Source: Sphingomonas adhaesiva (lineage in GTDB: Bacteria > Pseudomonadota > Alphaproteobacteria > Sphingomonadales > Sphingomonadaceae). Taken from it: a stretch of DNA of 64,000 nucleotides. The notes below the pieces were generated by a model. It searched no databases. It saw only the letters and a list, made by a program, of their open reading frames with translations, and was not told the DNA's origin. Positions within the stretch are counted from its first letter, which is position 1. Every line of letters begins with the position of its first letter. The DNA is taken from positions 892,501-956,500 of the forward strand of contig NZ_JAQIJT010000001.1 in the NCBI RefSeq assembly GCF_036946125.1, written 5' to 3'. The position numbers and the translations under genes were made by a program. Shown here one piece after another: positions 44,686 through 53,197 of this stretch.

Positions 44686-45432
44686 ATGCTTTCACTACTG
44701 GCGGCGCAGGCGATCGCTGCGTCGGCACCCAGGACGATCGTGCCGAAACATGCCGCGACGTTCAGCGAGAATTTCGTGACATGGGACGCGGGCCCGGATG
44801 CGTCCGCCACATCCTGGCCGCTGCACCGCTGGCGCACGATCGAGAAGAGCGGGTCGACGACGATGTTCGGCAATGCCACCCAGCCGGTCGACACCGCCTT
44901 CCGCCGCACGGCGCATTATCTCGCGGTCACCGCGATCAAGGGCGCGGACGGCAAGTGGCGCAGCGGGTACGCCTCCACCAAGTTCAGCTTCAGCCAGTTG
45001 CGCGGCTATTTCGAGTTCGACGCCAACGTGCCCGTCTGCACGAAGGGCGCCTGGCCGGCCCTGTGGATGATCCCGGCGGAGGCGTCGTTCGTCTGGCCGC
45101 AACATGGCGAGATCGACGTTCTGGAGGCGGTCGGCGACGGCAGGATCTACCAGACGTTTCACAGCATCGCGGCCCCCGGCGGCGGCGTCAGCCGCAACAC
45201 GCGCGTGCCGTGCCAGCGCGGCTGGCATACCTATGGCGTGTTGTGGCGCAAGGACACGCTCAGCTTCTACATCGATCGCAAGCTGACGCATTCGGCGCGC
45301 ACCCCGTCCGACTATACGCGGCCGATGTACCTGATCTTCAACCTGGCGATGGGCGGCAGCTGGGCGGGCAAGCCCGGTGTCACGCGCGAACAGATGCTCG
45401 TCCGACGCGTGACGGTGTGGCCGGAGCAATAA
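44686..45432 (+). CDS. GH16 family glycoside hydrolase (laminarinase-like)
   Basis: 248 residues with a short signal-like N-terminus (MLSLLAAQAIAASAP). The GH16 catalytic motif HGEIDVLEAVGDGR contains E-x-D-x-x-E, the beta-bulge form of beta-1,3-glucanases. Other family marks are GKWRSGYASTKFSFSQLRGYFEFDA, GAWPALWMIP and YLIFNLAMGGSWAGKPG. It is a secreted endo-beta-glucanase. The frame stays open upstream to 44452, but that part lacks any protein-like character. It is a single gene, divergent from the TonB receptor. Confidence 0.88.
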   Translation: MLSLLAAQAIAASAPRTIVPKHAATFSENFVTWDAGPDASATSWPLHRWRTIEKSGSTTMFGNATQPVDTAFRRTAHYLAVTAIKGADGKWRSGYASTKFSFSQLRGYFEFDANVPVCTKGAWPALWMIPAEASFVWPQHGEIDVLEAVGDGRIYQTFHSIAAPGGGVSRNTRVPCQRGWHTYGVLWRKDTLSFYIDRKLTHSARTPSDYTRPMYLIFNLAMGGSWAGKPGVTREQMLVRRVTVWPEQ

Positions 45433-45448
45433 GGCCTGATGCTCGCGC

Positions 45449-45745
45449 CTAGGCGACGTCGACCGGCTGCGTCGCGATGATCGTCGGGCGCGCGGCGGCC
45501 AGATCGCGCGCCGCGAGGCCGAACGCCTTGAAATGGTCCGACGTCATGTGCGCCTGCACCGCGGCCTGATCGGCGTAGAGCTCGTTGAAGACGTAGCGAC
45601 GCTCACCCTCGGCCTCGCGCCACAGGTCGTAATGGAGCACGCCGGGCTCCGCGCGCGATGCGGCAACGCAGGTGCGCGCGGCGGCCTCGAACGCCTCTTC
45701 CCGGCCTTCCTTCACGCTGACGAAGGCGATCACTTTCACGGACAT
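45449..45745 (-). CDS. antibiotic biosynthesis monooxygenase (ABM) domain protein
   Basis: 98 residues with the ABM/dimeric alpha-beta barrel pattern: VKVIAFVSVKEGREEAFEAAARTCVAASRAEPGVLHYDLWRE, FNELYADQAAVQAHMTSDHFKAF. Such proteins act as quinone or heme-type monooxygenases or small-molecule binders; no substrate can be given. Start ATG 45745 has AAAGGAGAG upstream. It is convergent with the GH16 gene and divergent from phhA. Confidence 0.88.
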   Translation of the reverse strand: MSVKVIAFVSVKEGREEAFEAAARTCVAASRAEPGVLHYDLWREAEGERRYVFNELYADQAAVQAHMTSDHFKAFGLAARDLAAARPTIIATQPVDVA

Positions 45746-45846
45746 GCGGCTCTCCTTTTGCGATCCCCCGCTGTGCGGCGTCGCCGGAGCGGAGGCAAGC
45801 GCGCGCGAAAGTTTCATTTCATACTATCCTGCGCTATCCTCGCGCC

Positions 45847-46704
45847 ATGGCCACCGATCTGCTCAACCCGCCCGAGGGCGCCGCCGCCGACTGGACGATC
45901 CCGCAGGGCTGGGACCGCTACACGGCCGAGGAACATGCGACCTGGGACACGCTGTTCGAGCGGCAGGCGCGGCTGCTCCCCGGTCGGGTGACGCCCGAGT
46001 TCCTGGAGGGGCTCGACGTGCTGCGGCTGTCGAAGCCGGGCATCCCCGATTTCGAGGAACTGTCCGACCGGCTGATGAAGGCGACCGGGTGGCAGGTGGT
46101 GGCGGTGCCCGGGCTGGTGCCCGACGACGTCTTCTTCGACCATCTCGCCAACCGCCGCTTCGTCTCGGGCAATTTCATCCGCCGCCCCGATCAGCTCGAC
46201 TATCTGGAGGAGCCGGACGTCTTCCACGACGTGTTCGGCCACGTGCCGCTGCTGACCAACCCGGTGTTCGCCGATTACATGCAGGCCTATGGCCGCGGCG
46301 GGCAGCGCGCGGCGGCGATGGGCGCGATCGGGCGCTTGTCGCGGCTCTATTGGTACACGGTCGAGTTCGGGCTGGTGCGCTCCGGCGACGCGCTGAAGCT
46401 GTATGGCGCCGGCATCGTCTCGTCCTACACCGAATCCGTGTTCGCGCTGCAGGACCCGTCGCCCAACCGGATCGCGTTCGACCTGCAGCGGGTGATGCGC
46501 ACGAAATACCGGATCGACGACTTCCAGCAGAATTACTTCGTCATCGACAGCTTCGACGACCTGCTCGACCAGACGCTGAACACCGACTTCGCGCCGCTGT
46601 ACGCGGCGATGACGGACCAGCCCGACATCGAAATCGAGACGATCCTGCCCGAGGACCGCGTCTATACCCGCGGCACGCAGGCGCGCGCGCGCGCCGCGGG
46701 GTGA
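45847..46704 (+). CDS. phhA: phenylalanine 4-monooxygenase
   Basis: 285 residues of the monomeric bacterial aromatic amino acid hydroxylase. It converts phenylalanine to tyrosine with O2, tetrahydropterin and Fe(II). It shows LSKPGIPDFEELSDRL, RRPDQLDYLEEPDVFHDVFGHVPLL (two iron-binding histidines) and YWYTVEFGLVRSGDALKLYGAGIVSS (glutamate ligand). The length is typical and there is no regulatory ACT domain. It is a lone gene with no pterin carbinolamine dehydratase next to it. Confidence 0.96.
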   Translation: MATDLLNPPEGAAADWTIPQGWDRYTAEEHATWDTLFERQARLLPGRVTPEFLEGLDVLRLSKPGIPDFEELSDRLMKATGWQVVAVPGLVPDDVFFDHLANRRFVSGNFIRRPDQLDYLEEPDVFHDVFGHVPLLTNPVFADYMQAYGRGGQRAAAMGAIGRLSRLYWYTVEFGLVRSGDALKLYGAGIVSSYTESVFALQDPSPNRIAFDLQRVMRTKYRIDDFQQNYFVIDSFDDLLDQTLNTDFAPLYAAMTDQPDIEIETILPEDRVYTRGTQARARAAG

Positions 46705-46708
46705 GGCG

Positions 46709-46999
46709 TCAGGCGTTCCTCTTCACGCTGTCGGCCATGCGGGCGAGCTGTTCCGGCGTCGCCTCCTGCTGGTGCGCCGCTTTCCACTCGGCATAGGGCA
46801 TGCCGTAGATCGCCTCGCGCGCGGCGTCCCTGTCGATGTCCGCGGCCTCTGCCGTCCAGTCCGACAGGCAGTTGCGGCAGAAGCCGGCGAGCCCCATCAG
46901 ATCGACGTTCTGGGCATCGCTGCGGTGGCGCAGATGGCGCACCAGCCGGCGGAAGGCGGCCGCCGCCGCGGCGTCCGGGACGGTGTCGAGCGGGTCCAT
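46709..46999 (-). CDS. DUF1244 family protein
   Basis: 96 residues: AAFRRLVRHLRHRSDAQNVDLMGLAGFCRNCLSDWTAEAA, then GMPYAEWKAAHQQEATPEQLARMADS. The conserved NVDLMGLAGFCRNCLSDW block with two cysteines defines DUF1244 (SMc04008-like), a small alphaproteobacterial/gammaproteobacterial family of unknown function whose structure is a helical bundle. It is convergent with phhA, 4 bases apart, and divergent from the pyruvate kinase gene. Confidence 0.88.
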   Translation of the reverse strand: MDPLDTVPDAAAAAAFRRLVRHLRHRSDAQNVDLMGLAGFCRNCLSDWTAEAADIDRDAAREAIYGMPYAEWKAAHQQEATPEQLARMADSVKRNA

Positions 47000-47080
47000 G
47001 CAAACGTCTCCAAATAGCCTGATCGAGGTTGATCCCGGCGCGTTAACCGCTAGAGCGCGGGCGGCAAAGCAGGAACGCGC
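47000..47080. promoter_or_regulatory. divergent promoter gap, DUF1244 gene / pyruvate kinase
   Basis: 81 bases carry both upstream regions. An imperfect match to a -35/-10 arrangement for pyk is conceivable (TTGATC...TAGAGC), but neither box is convincing. Repeated GATC-containing words occur. Confidence 0.3.
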
Positions 47081-48571
<1,491 letters not shown>

Positions 48572-48579
48572 GCCCCCCT

Positions 48580-48686
48580 GTCATGCCGGTCTCGTCCCGG
48601 CATCCAGCGCGGTGCGATGCCGATGTTGAGATGCGCGGGAGCACGGTGTAGCCTTTTGCAGAGGTCTCGAACACGTCCGGGGTGAC
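48580..48686. repeat. REP-like unit and truncated dispersed repeat
   Basis: Downstream of pyk. 48580-48606 is a REP-like palindrome (GTCATGCCGGTCTCGTCCCG...). 48638-48666 repeats the right edge of the stem-loop family (GGAGCACGGTGTAGCCTTTTGCA), identical to copy 1 over 23 bases, but the left two-thirds are missing. The segment ends CCGGGGTGAC, another REP border. Confidence 0.65.
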
Positions 48687-48713
48687 GGGTGGGTGGAGGC
48701 AGCGTGGCGAGCC

Positions 48714-49781
48714 TCAGGTGAGCAGCGCGAGCGCGTCGGTGTCGATCGCCTGCGCGCAGCCGCCGCGCGCCATGGCGAGGAACATCGCGTCGCCGCGTTC
48801 GGTCCGTTTGGTGCTGGCGCTGGCGAAGACCGCGGTGGAGACGCCCGACAGCAAGGTCAGGCGATAGTCGCGGTAGAGATCGTCATAGCCATAGTCGCGC
48901 ACGCCGCGCGCGCGCAGCCGGTCGAGATAATAGTCGAGCAGGTGGCGCTCGTGGCGGCGGCGATCCTCGATCGAGAGGGCGAGGCCGAGGAAATAGGCGA
49001 CGTCGACCGCGCCCTTGCCGATCGCGGGCGACTGCCAGTCGAGGATCGCGAGGCGATCGTGTCCGCCGTTCGCGTCGAACAGCATGTTGTCGAGGCGGAA
49101 ATCGCCGTGGGTGAGCGTGAAGGGGCCCTCCGGCGCGGCCATCGCGACGTGGATGCGCGCGGCATAATCGTCGCACACCGCCATATATTCGGGCTCCAGC
49201 ACGCCGTCGTAGCGGCGGTGGAACTCGGCGAGGCAGTCGGGAAACACCTGCAACACGACATCGCGCGCGGCGCTGGTGTCGAGGAAGTCGTGGGCGCGCA
49301 GGGTGTCGTCGTTCCAGCGCGGGGCGTGGAGCGCGGCGGCCTGCTCCATCGCGGCCTCGGCATCGGCGAGGTCGCAGCCGGTGAGCTGGTTGCCCGGGCG
49401 TGCGGGGGTCAGATCCTCCAGCAACAGTGCGAAGCTGCCGTCGCTCGCGTCATAATCGGCGACGTGGCAGCGCGGCGTGCGCACCGCGACGGTGTGCGCC
49501 AAGTGGCGGTAGAAACCGACCTCGCGCGCGTAGAGGCCGAAGTCGCGCCCGGTGGCGCGGCTGACCGGATCGGCGGCGGCGAACTTGCCGACGAAGCTGG
49601 CGGGCGCGCCCTCGTCGCGGTCGTAGGTGACGGCGAAGCGGATCGAATCGCCGAGCATCCCGACCCCGACCGCCTTCGCTTCGACCGCGACCACGCGCGC
49701 GTCGCGGATCGTGCCCGCGGTGCGCAAGTGCTGCGTCAGCCAGTCCGCATCGACCGCGCGGGCCTCCAGCGCCGCGCTCAT
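48714..49781 (-). CDS. phosphotransferase (aminoglycoside/ecdysteroid-kinase-like fold)
   Basis: 355 residues of the protein-kinase-like small-molecule kinase fold. It contains ASFVGKFAAADP (Lys for ATP), LLLEDLTPARPGNQLTGC, HGDFRLDNMLFD (catalytic His-Gly-Asp with Asn), and LAILDWQSPAIGKGAVDVAYFLGL (metal Asp). The LLLEDLTPA..GDQ-type stretch is that of the CHK/ecdysteroid-kinase-like group, in which some members phosphorylate polyol or alcohol substrates. It overlaps the SDR gene (ATGA) and is probably co-functional with it. Confidence 0.84.
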   Translation of the reverse strand: MSAALEARAVDADWLTQHLRTAGTIRDARVVAVEAKAVGVGMLGDSIRFAVTYDRDEGAPASFVGKFAAADPVSRATGRDFGLYAREVGFYRHLAHTVAVRTPRCHVADYDASDGSFALLLEDLTPARPGNQLTGCDLADAEAAMEQAAALHAPRWNDDTLRAHDFLDTSAARDVVLQVFPDCLAEFHRRYDGVLEPEYMAVCDDYAARIHVAMAAPEGPFTLTHGDFRLDNMLFDANGGHDRLAILDWQSPAIGKGAVDVAYFLGLALSIEDRRRHERHLLDYYLDRLRARGVRDYGYDDLYRDYRLTLLSGVSTAVFASASTKRTERGDAMFLAMARGGCAQAIDTDALALLT

Positions 49782-50533
49782 CGCCGGCCTCCGTCGCAGC
49801 GCACCACGGTGCCGGTGACGAAGGAGGACGCGGGGCTGGCCATCCACAAGGCGGTGGTCACGATCTCCTCGGGCCGTCCGGGGCGGCCGAGCGCATTGGC
49901 CGCGCGCTCGCGGGCCTCCTCGGTCCAGGCCTTGGCGATGTCGGTCAGGAAGGGGCCGGCGGCGATCGCGTTGATGCGGACGCTGGGCGCATATTCCGCC
50001 GCCATGCCGACGACCATGGCGTTGAGCGCGGCCTTCGCCCCGGCATAGGCGACGACCGCGGGCATCGGCTCCAGCGCGGCGATCGAGGAGGTGGCGATGA
50101 CGCTGCCGCCGTGCCCACGCGCCATGCGATCGGCGATGTTGGCGATCAGGCGGAAGGGCCCCTTGAAGTTCAGCGACACGACGCTGTCGAACAGCGCCTC
50201 GCTCACCTCGTGGCTGGGGGTCATCGGCCCCATGCCGGCGTTGGCGACCAGCAGGTCGACGCGCCCGAACTCGCGCCACGCGCGCTCGGCCAGCGCGTCC
50301 ATCTCCTCCCAGCGGCCGGCGTGCGCAGGCATCGCGGCGGCGCGGCGACCCCTGGCGCGGACCTCGTCGGCGACCGCCTCGCACGCGTCGGCCTTGCGGC
50401 TGGAGATGATGACGTCGGCGCCGGCATCGGCGAAGGCCAGCGCCATCTGACGCCCCAGCCCGCGCGATCCGCCGGTGACGAGCGCGACCTGACCCGACAG
50501 GTCGAACAGGGGGTGGCGCCGGGGGTGGGGCAT
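49778..50533 (-). CDS. short-chain dehydrogenase/reductase
   Basis: 251 residues: the NAD(P) loop VALVTGGSRGLGRQMALAFADAG, VANAGMGPM, catalytic SSIAALEPMPAVVAYAGAKAALNAMV (Ser, Tyr, Lys) and the C-terminal PASSFVTGTVVRCDGG. It belongs to the large FabG/glucose dehydrogenase-like classical SDR family, substrate unknown. It is first of a two-gene operon with the phosphotransferase and divergent from the HNH gene. Confidence 0.9.
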   Translation of the reverse strand: MPHPRRHPLFDLSGQVALVTGGSRGLGRQMALAFADAGADVIISSRKADACEAVADEVRARGRRAAAMPAHAGRWEEMDALAERAWREFGRVDLLVANAGMGPMTPSHEVSEALFDSVVSLNFKGPFRLIANIADRMARGHGGSVIATSSIAALEPMPAVVAYAGAKAALNAMVVGMAAEYAPSVRINAIAAGPFLTDIAKAWTEEARERAANALGRPGRPEEIVTTALWMASPASSFVTGTVVRCDGGRR

Positions 50534-50634
50534 GGCTTTTCCTCTCCGCTGCGCCGCGTTGCGCGGGGTCGCCGTAACTCCTGTTATGCACATTGCGGCG
50601 GGAACGCCAACCCGGTCGTGCGCGCTGTCGGCGC

Positions 50635-50970
50635 ATGACCGGACGGGTGAAGCGCAAGGCGGGGCTGGCGGAGGCGGCGGCCCGGGCGGCGGCGACACGC
50701 GACGCGCCCGCCGCCTGCGCCTTGTGCGGGCGACCGCTGGGGCTGCGGGTCGAGTGGCATCACGTCGTCCCGCGCAGCGAGGGCGGGGTGAAGACCGCGC
50801 CGCTGCATCCGATCTGCCACCGTGCGCTGCATGCCGCGGCGGACAATGCGACGCTGGCACGCGCCGGAACGCTGGAGGCGGTGCGCGAATGGCCCGCGAT
50901 CGCGCGGTTCCTGCGCTGGGTCGCGGGCAAGCCGGCCGACTTTCACGCACCGACACGCCGCGGCCGGTGA
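50635..50970 (+). CDS. small HNH nuclease-domain protein
   Basis: 111 residues. CALCGRPLGLRVEWHHVVPRSEGGVKTAPLHPICHRALHA contains the HNH core (WHH, then H in LHPICHRALH) plus a CxxC pair that binds zinc. The length suits a stand-alone HNH protein. There is no phage or restriction context, so a cellular, non-mobile role is likely but unknown. Start ATG 50635 is chosen over an ATG at 50593. Confidence 0.85.
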   Translation: MTGRVKRKAGLAEAAARAAATRDAPAACALCGRPLGLRVEWHHVVPRSEGGVKTAPLHPICHRALHAAADNATLARAGTLEAVREWPAIARFLRWVAGKPADFHAPTRRGR

Positions 50971-50978
50971 TGTGGCGA

Positions 50979-51002
50979 CGATGCGGCAGGGACGCCGCAT
51001 CG
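50979..51002 (+). terminator. hairpin after the HNH gene
   Basis: A 9-bp perfect stem CGATGCGGC / GCCGCATCG with a 6-base loop, starting 8 bases after the HNH stop. There is no T-run. The rest of the gap to 51191 (about 190 bases) holds no gene. It presumably carries the promoter and leader of the outer-membrane protein gene, with GTAAAGATTTGAGGGA just before it. Confidence 0.45.
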
Positions 51003-51191
51003 CTGCCATAATGACACGATGTCGTTCATGCAGGCGACAGAAACCGTGGCGGAACGGCAACAGGTGCGACCCCGATCGCGATCATTGTGCGTTTGCGAGC
51101 AACCAAGCCCGACGAGCGCGGTTAGCGCAGTCCAAGCCCGGCCCTGCGGTGCGGCAGATCGGGCGACAACAGTAAAGATTTGAGGGATCGT

Positions 51192-51788
51192 ATGCGTAAG
51201 CTCGTTCTTGCGGCCGTTGCCGCTTCGGCCGCGTTCGTGGCCACCCCGTCGCTGGCGCAGGACATGGCGTCGGACACCGGCACCACCGCCACCGCACCCG
51301 ATGGCACCCGCGCGTTCGGGATCGAGCCGTATTTCGGCATCCGCGGCGGCTGGGAGGAATTTTCCAAGGACAGCGTCCCCGGCGCGCCGATCGGCGACAA
51401 GCTGAACGGGTCGCTGGTCGAGGGTCTGCTGGGCGTCAACGTTCCGCTCGGCGCGTTCTTCGTCGGTGCCGAGGGCAATGTCGCCAAGGGCGTGTCGGGC
51501 GACATCGACTGGCAGTATGGCGCCGCCGGCCGCTTCGGCCTGCGTGCCGGCGAAAGCGGCATGATCTACGGCAAGGTCGGCTACCAGTGGGTGAACTTCG
51601 ACAAGCGCGTCGACACCAACCAGGACTTCCACGACGTGACCTACGGCGTCGGCTTCGAGGTGGGGCCGAAGGAGATCGGTCTGGGCGGCATCACCGGCAA
51701 TTCCGGCGTGCGCCTGCGCGGCGAGGTGTCGACCTTCGGCTGGACCAACAGCTTCCGTCCGACGCTGGGCATCATCGCCCATTTCTGA
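51192..51788 (+). CDS. outer-membrane beta-barrel protein (OmpA/opacity-type porin family)
   Basis: 198 residues: a signal peptide (KLVLAAVAASAAFVATPSLAQ), then GIEPYFGIRGGWEEFS, alternating beta-strand sequence and a final aromatic-ending strand RPTLGIIAHF. This pattern is typical of eight-stranded opacity-like surface proteins. ATG 51192 has GAGGGA upstream, and ATG 51180 lacks one. Two strong hairpins follow the stop, suggesting high expression. Confidence 0.85.
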   Translation: MRKLVLAAVAASAAFVATPSLAQDMASDTGTTATAPDGTRAFGIEPYFGIRGGWEEFSKDSVPGAPIGDKLNGSLVEGLLGVNVPLGAFFVGAEGNVAKGVSGDIDWQYGAAGRFGLRAGESGMIYGKVGYQWVNFDKRVDTNQDFHDVTYGVGFEVGPKEIGLGGITGNSGVRLRGEVSTFGWTNSFRPTLGIIAHF

Positions 51789-51798
51789 CGAACCCGTT

Positions 51799-51828
51799 CC
51801 GGTCGCCCGGCACGTTCCGGGCGACCGG
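51799..51828 (+). terminator. hairpin 1 after the outer-membrane protein gene
   Basis: A perfect 12-bp stem (CCGGTCGCCCGG with CCGGGCGACCGG) and six-base loop CACGTT starts 10 bases after the stop. There is no T-tract. It may stabilise the mRNA end or pause the polymerase ahead of the second hairpin. Confidence 0.6.
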
Positions 51829-51858
51829 CCGCACCAGTGGCGTTTCGTGCGGGCAAAC

Positions 51859-51895
51859 AAAGGGGGGCGGTGCCGTGTGGCACCGCCCCCCTTTT
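51859..51895. terminator. strong bidirectional Rho-independent terminator
   Basis: A perfect 16-bp stem (AAAGGGGGGCGGTGCC with GGCACCGCCCCCCTTT) and four-base loop GTGT, flanked by A-runs on one side and TTTT on the other. It can end transcription from both converging genes, the outer-membrane protein (+) and the glycine-rich protein (-). Confidence 0.9.
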
Positions 51896-51911
51896 CATTG
51901 GGGTCGGCCGA

Positions 51912-52811
51912 TCAGTCGTTCGCCACCCGACCAGTTCCCTGGCCCGTGACGAGGACATCGCCGTCGGCACCGAAGCTGGCCGCGGGCAGGGTCGATACCT
52001 GACGCCCGACCGCGACGTCGACCGCCTCCACCCGACCCTGCGCATCGCGGCGCACCTGCTGGACCCGACCGACCAGCCGGCCGCGCGCATCCTCGATCCG
52101 GGCGCCGGGGGCGAGCGCCTGCGGCGAGGCGGCGTCGAGCGAGACGAGGCCGTTGCCGCTCGCCGTGCCCGAGGCCCCGTCGTTGCCCGCGCTGCCCGTG
52201 CCCGAGCCCGTGCCCGACGCGGTGCCGGAGACGGCACCGGCCAGCCCGCGCGCGGTGCCGGCGGCATTGCCCGCGGTGTCGCGCGCGCGGCCTGCGACCG
52301 CCTGTGCCCGATCGCGTGCGGTGCCGGCCGCCGTCGTCGCACGGTCGCGCACGCGGCCCGCGGTGTCGCGGACCGCATCGGTGCCGATCAGCTGCGCATC
52401 GAGCGCCGCCGACCCGCGGCCCGATCCGGCCGCGCTGCCCGATCCGGACAGCGGGGCGCCCAGCGCCTGCGTCTCGTTCGTCAGCCCGGCGACCGCGCTG
52501 CCGGTGGCGTCACCGCCGGCGCTGACCTTGCCGCTGCGGCGATCGATGCTGCGGCGGGTCTGGACGTCGCCGCCGACGTCGCGGCCGGTGCGCGTCGTGC
52601 TACGCGCGGTATCGCGCACGCGATCGGTGCCGCGCTCGAGGGTCGGGCGGAGCGAGCCCATCGTGGTGCCCATGCCGCCACCGCCGAGGCTGCCGCCCAG
52701 ACCGCCCGCGAGTCCGCCGCCCAGGCCACCACCGCCGCCGAGCAGCTGCGCCTGGGACGGGATCGCCGCGAGCATCGCCAGCGTCGCACTGGCGAGGAAG
52801 AGGGCTTTCAT
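51912..52811 (-). CDS. exported low-complexity glycine/alanine protein with LEA-like repeats and a PRC-like tail
   Basis: 299 residues with a signal peptide (ALFLASATLAMLAAIPSQAQ) and ribosome site GAAGGAGA. The first mature part is almost pure Gly/Leu (LLGGGGGLGGGLAGGLGG). Residues about 140-200 repeat AxDTAGxxRDRA-like words (TAGRVRDRATTAAGTARDRAQ), a pattern like late-embryogenesis-abundant helical repeats. The C-terminal 70 residues (LVSLDAASPQALAPGARI, then GRLVGRVQQVRRDAQGRVEAVDV) resemble a PRC-barrel domain. A stress or envelope role is inferred. Confidence 0.7.
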   Translation of the reverse strand: MKALFLASATLAMLAAIPSQAQLLGGGGGLGGGLAGGLGGSLGGGGMGTTMGSLRPTLERGTDRVRDTARSTTRTGRDVGGDVQTRRSIDRRSGKVSAGGDATGSAVAGLTNETQALGAPLSGSGSAAGSGRGSAALDAQLIGTDAVRDTAGRVRDRATTAAGTARDRAQAVAGRARDTAGNAAGTARGLAGAVSGTASGTGSGTGSAGNDGASGTASGNGLVSLDAASPQALAPGARIEDARGRLVGRVQQVRRDAQGRVEAVDVAVGRQVSTLPAASFGADGDVLVTGQGTGRVAND

Positions 52812-52926
52812 CGTTCGTCTCCTTCTTTCGAATGCTCGCGCACCGCTTGCGATGCGCGTCGAAAGGACAACGGAGGCCAATTTCGGTTTAATCCCGTCCG
52901 CTGCGATTTTTTTTCCAGTCAGACCT
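52812..52926. other. upstream region of the glycine-rich gene
   Basis: 115 bases between the glycine-rich gene start and the MITE-like element. It contains an A/T-rich stretch (GCGATTTTTTTTCCAGTC near 52903), the lowest-GC piece nearby, which may include the gene's promoter on the minus strand. Nothing else is recognised. Confidence 0.3.
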
Positions 52927-53197
52927 TAGAGCGTGATGACGTGATGTTGACCCGTCGGGACGGAGCGGAATGTCGTTCGTGGATAGGAGCGAGGAGGGAA
53001 CGGGGCTTTGCCCCCGTGACTGACGAGGGACGACGCCACGAACGACATTCCGCCCGCCGCAAAGCGGTTGTCCTGAGCCGCCCGCCGGACGACGTCGCGC
53101 CGCTGGCACGGGCTACCAGCCCGCGCTGCACGTCGCTCCTCGCCGACGAACGGCTCAGGACAATCACGACGGGTCAACATCATGTCATCACGCTCTA
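52927..53197. mobile_element. MITE-like element with 31-bp terminal inverted repeats
   Basis: Ends 52927-52957 and 53167-53197 are inverted copies matching at 30 of 31 bases, beginning TAGAGCGTGATGAC. Inside are further facing repeats: CGGAATGTCGTTCGTGG near 52966 with CCACGAACGACATTCCG near 53036, and TTGTCCTGAGCCG near 53070 with CGGCTCAGGACAA near 53151. There is no transposase. It would fold into nested hairpins. Its right end, on the minus strand, provides the TAG stop of the S8 protease gene. Confidence 0.8.

Noticed and set aside
50635..50970. HNH protein as a sign of a phage or restriction island
   Set aside because: No integrase, methylase, terminase or attachment site is near; flanking genes are ordinary chromosomal genes.
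52150..52420. CRISPR-like short repeats in the glycine-rich gene
   Set aside because: The repetition follows the codons of a repeated TAGxxRDRA protein pattern and has no constant repeat with unique spacers.
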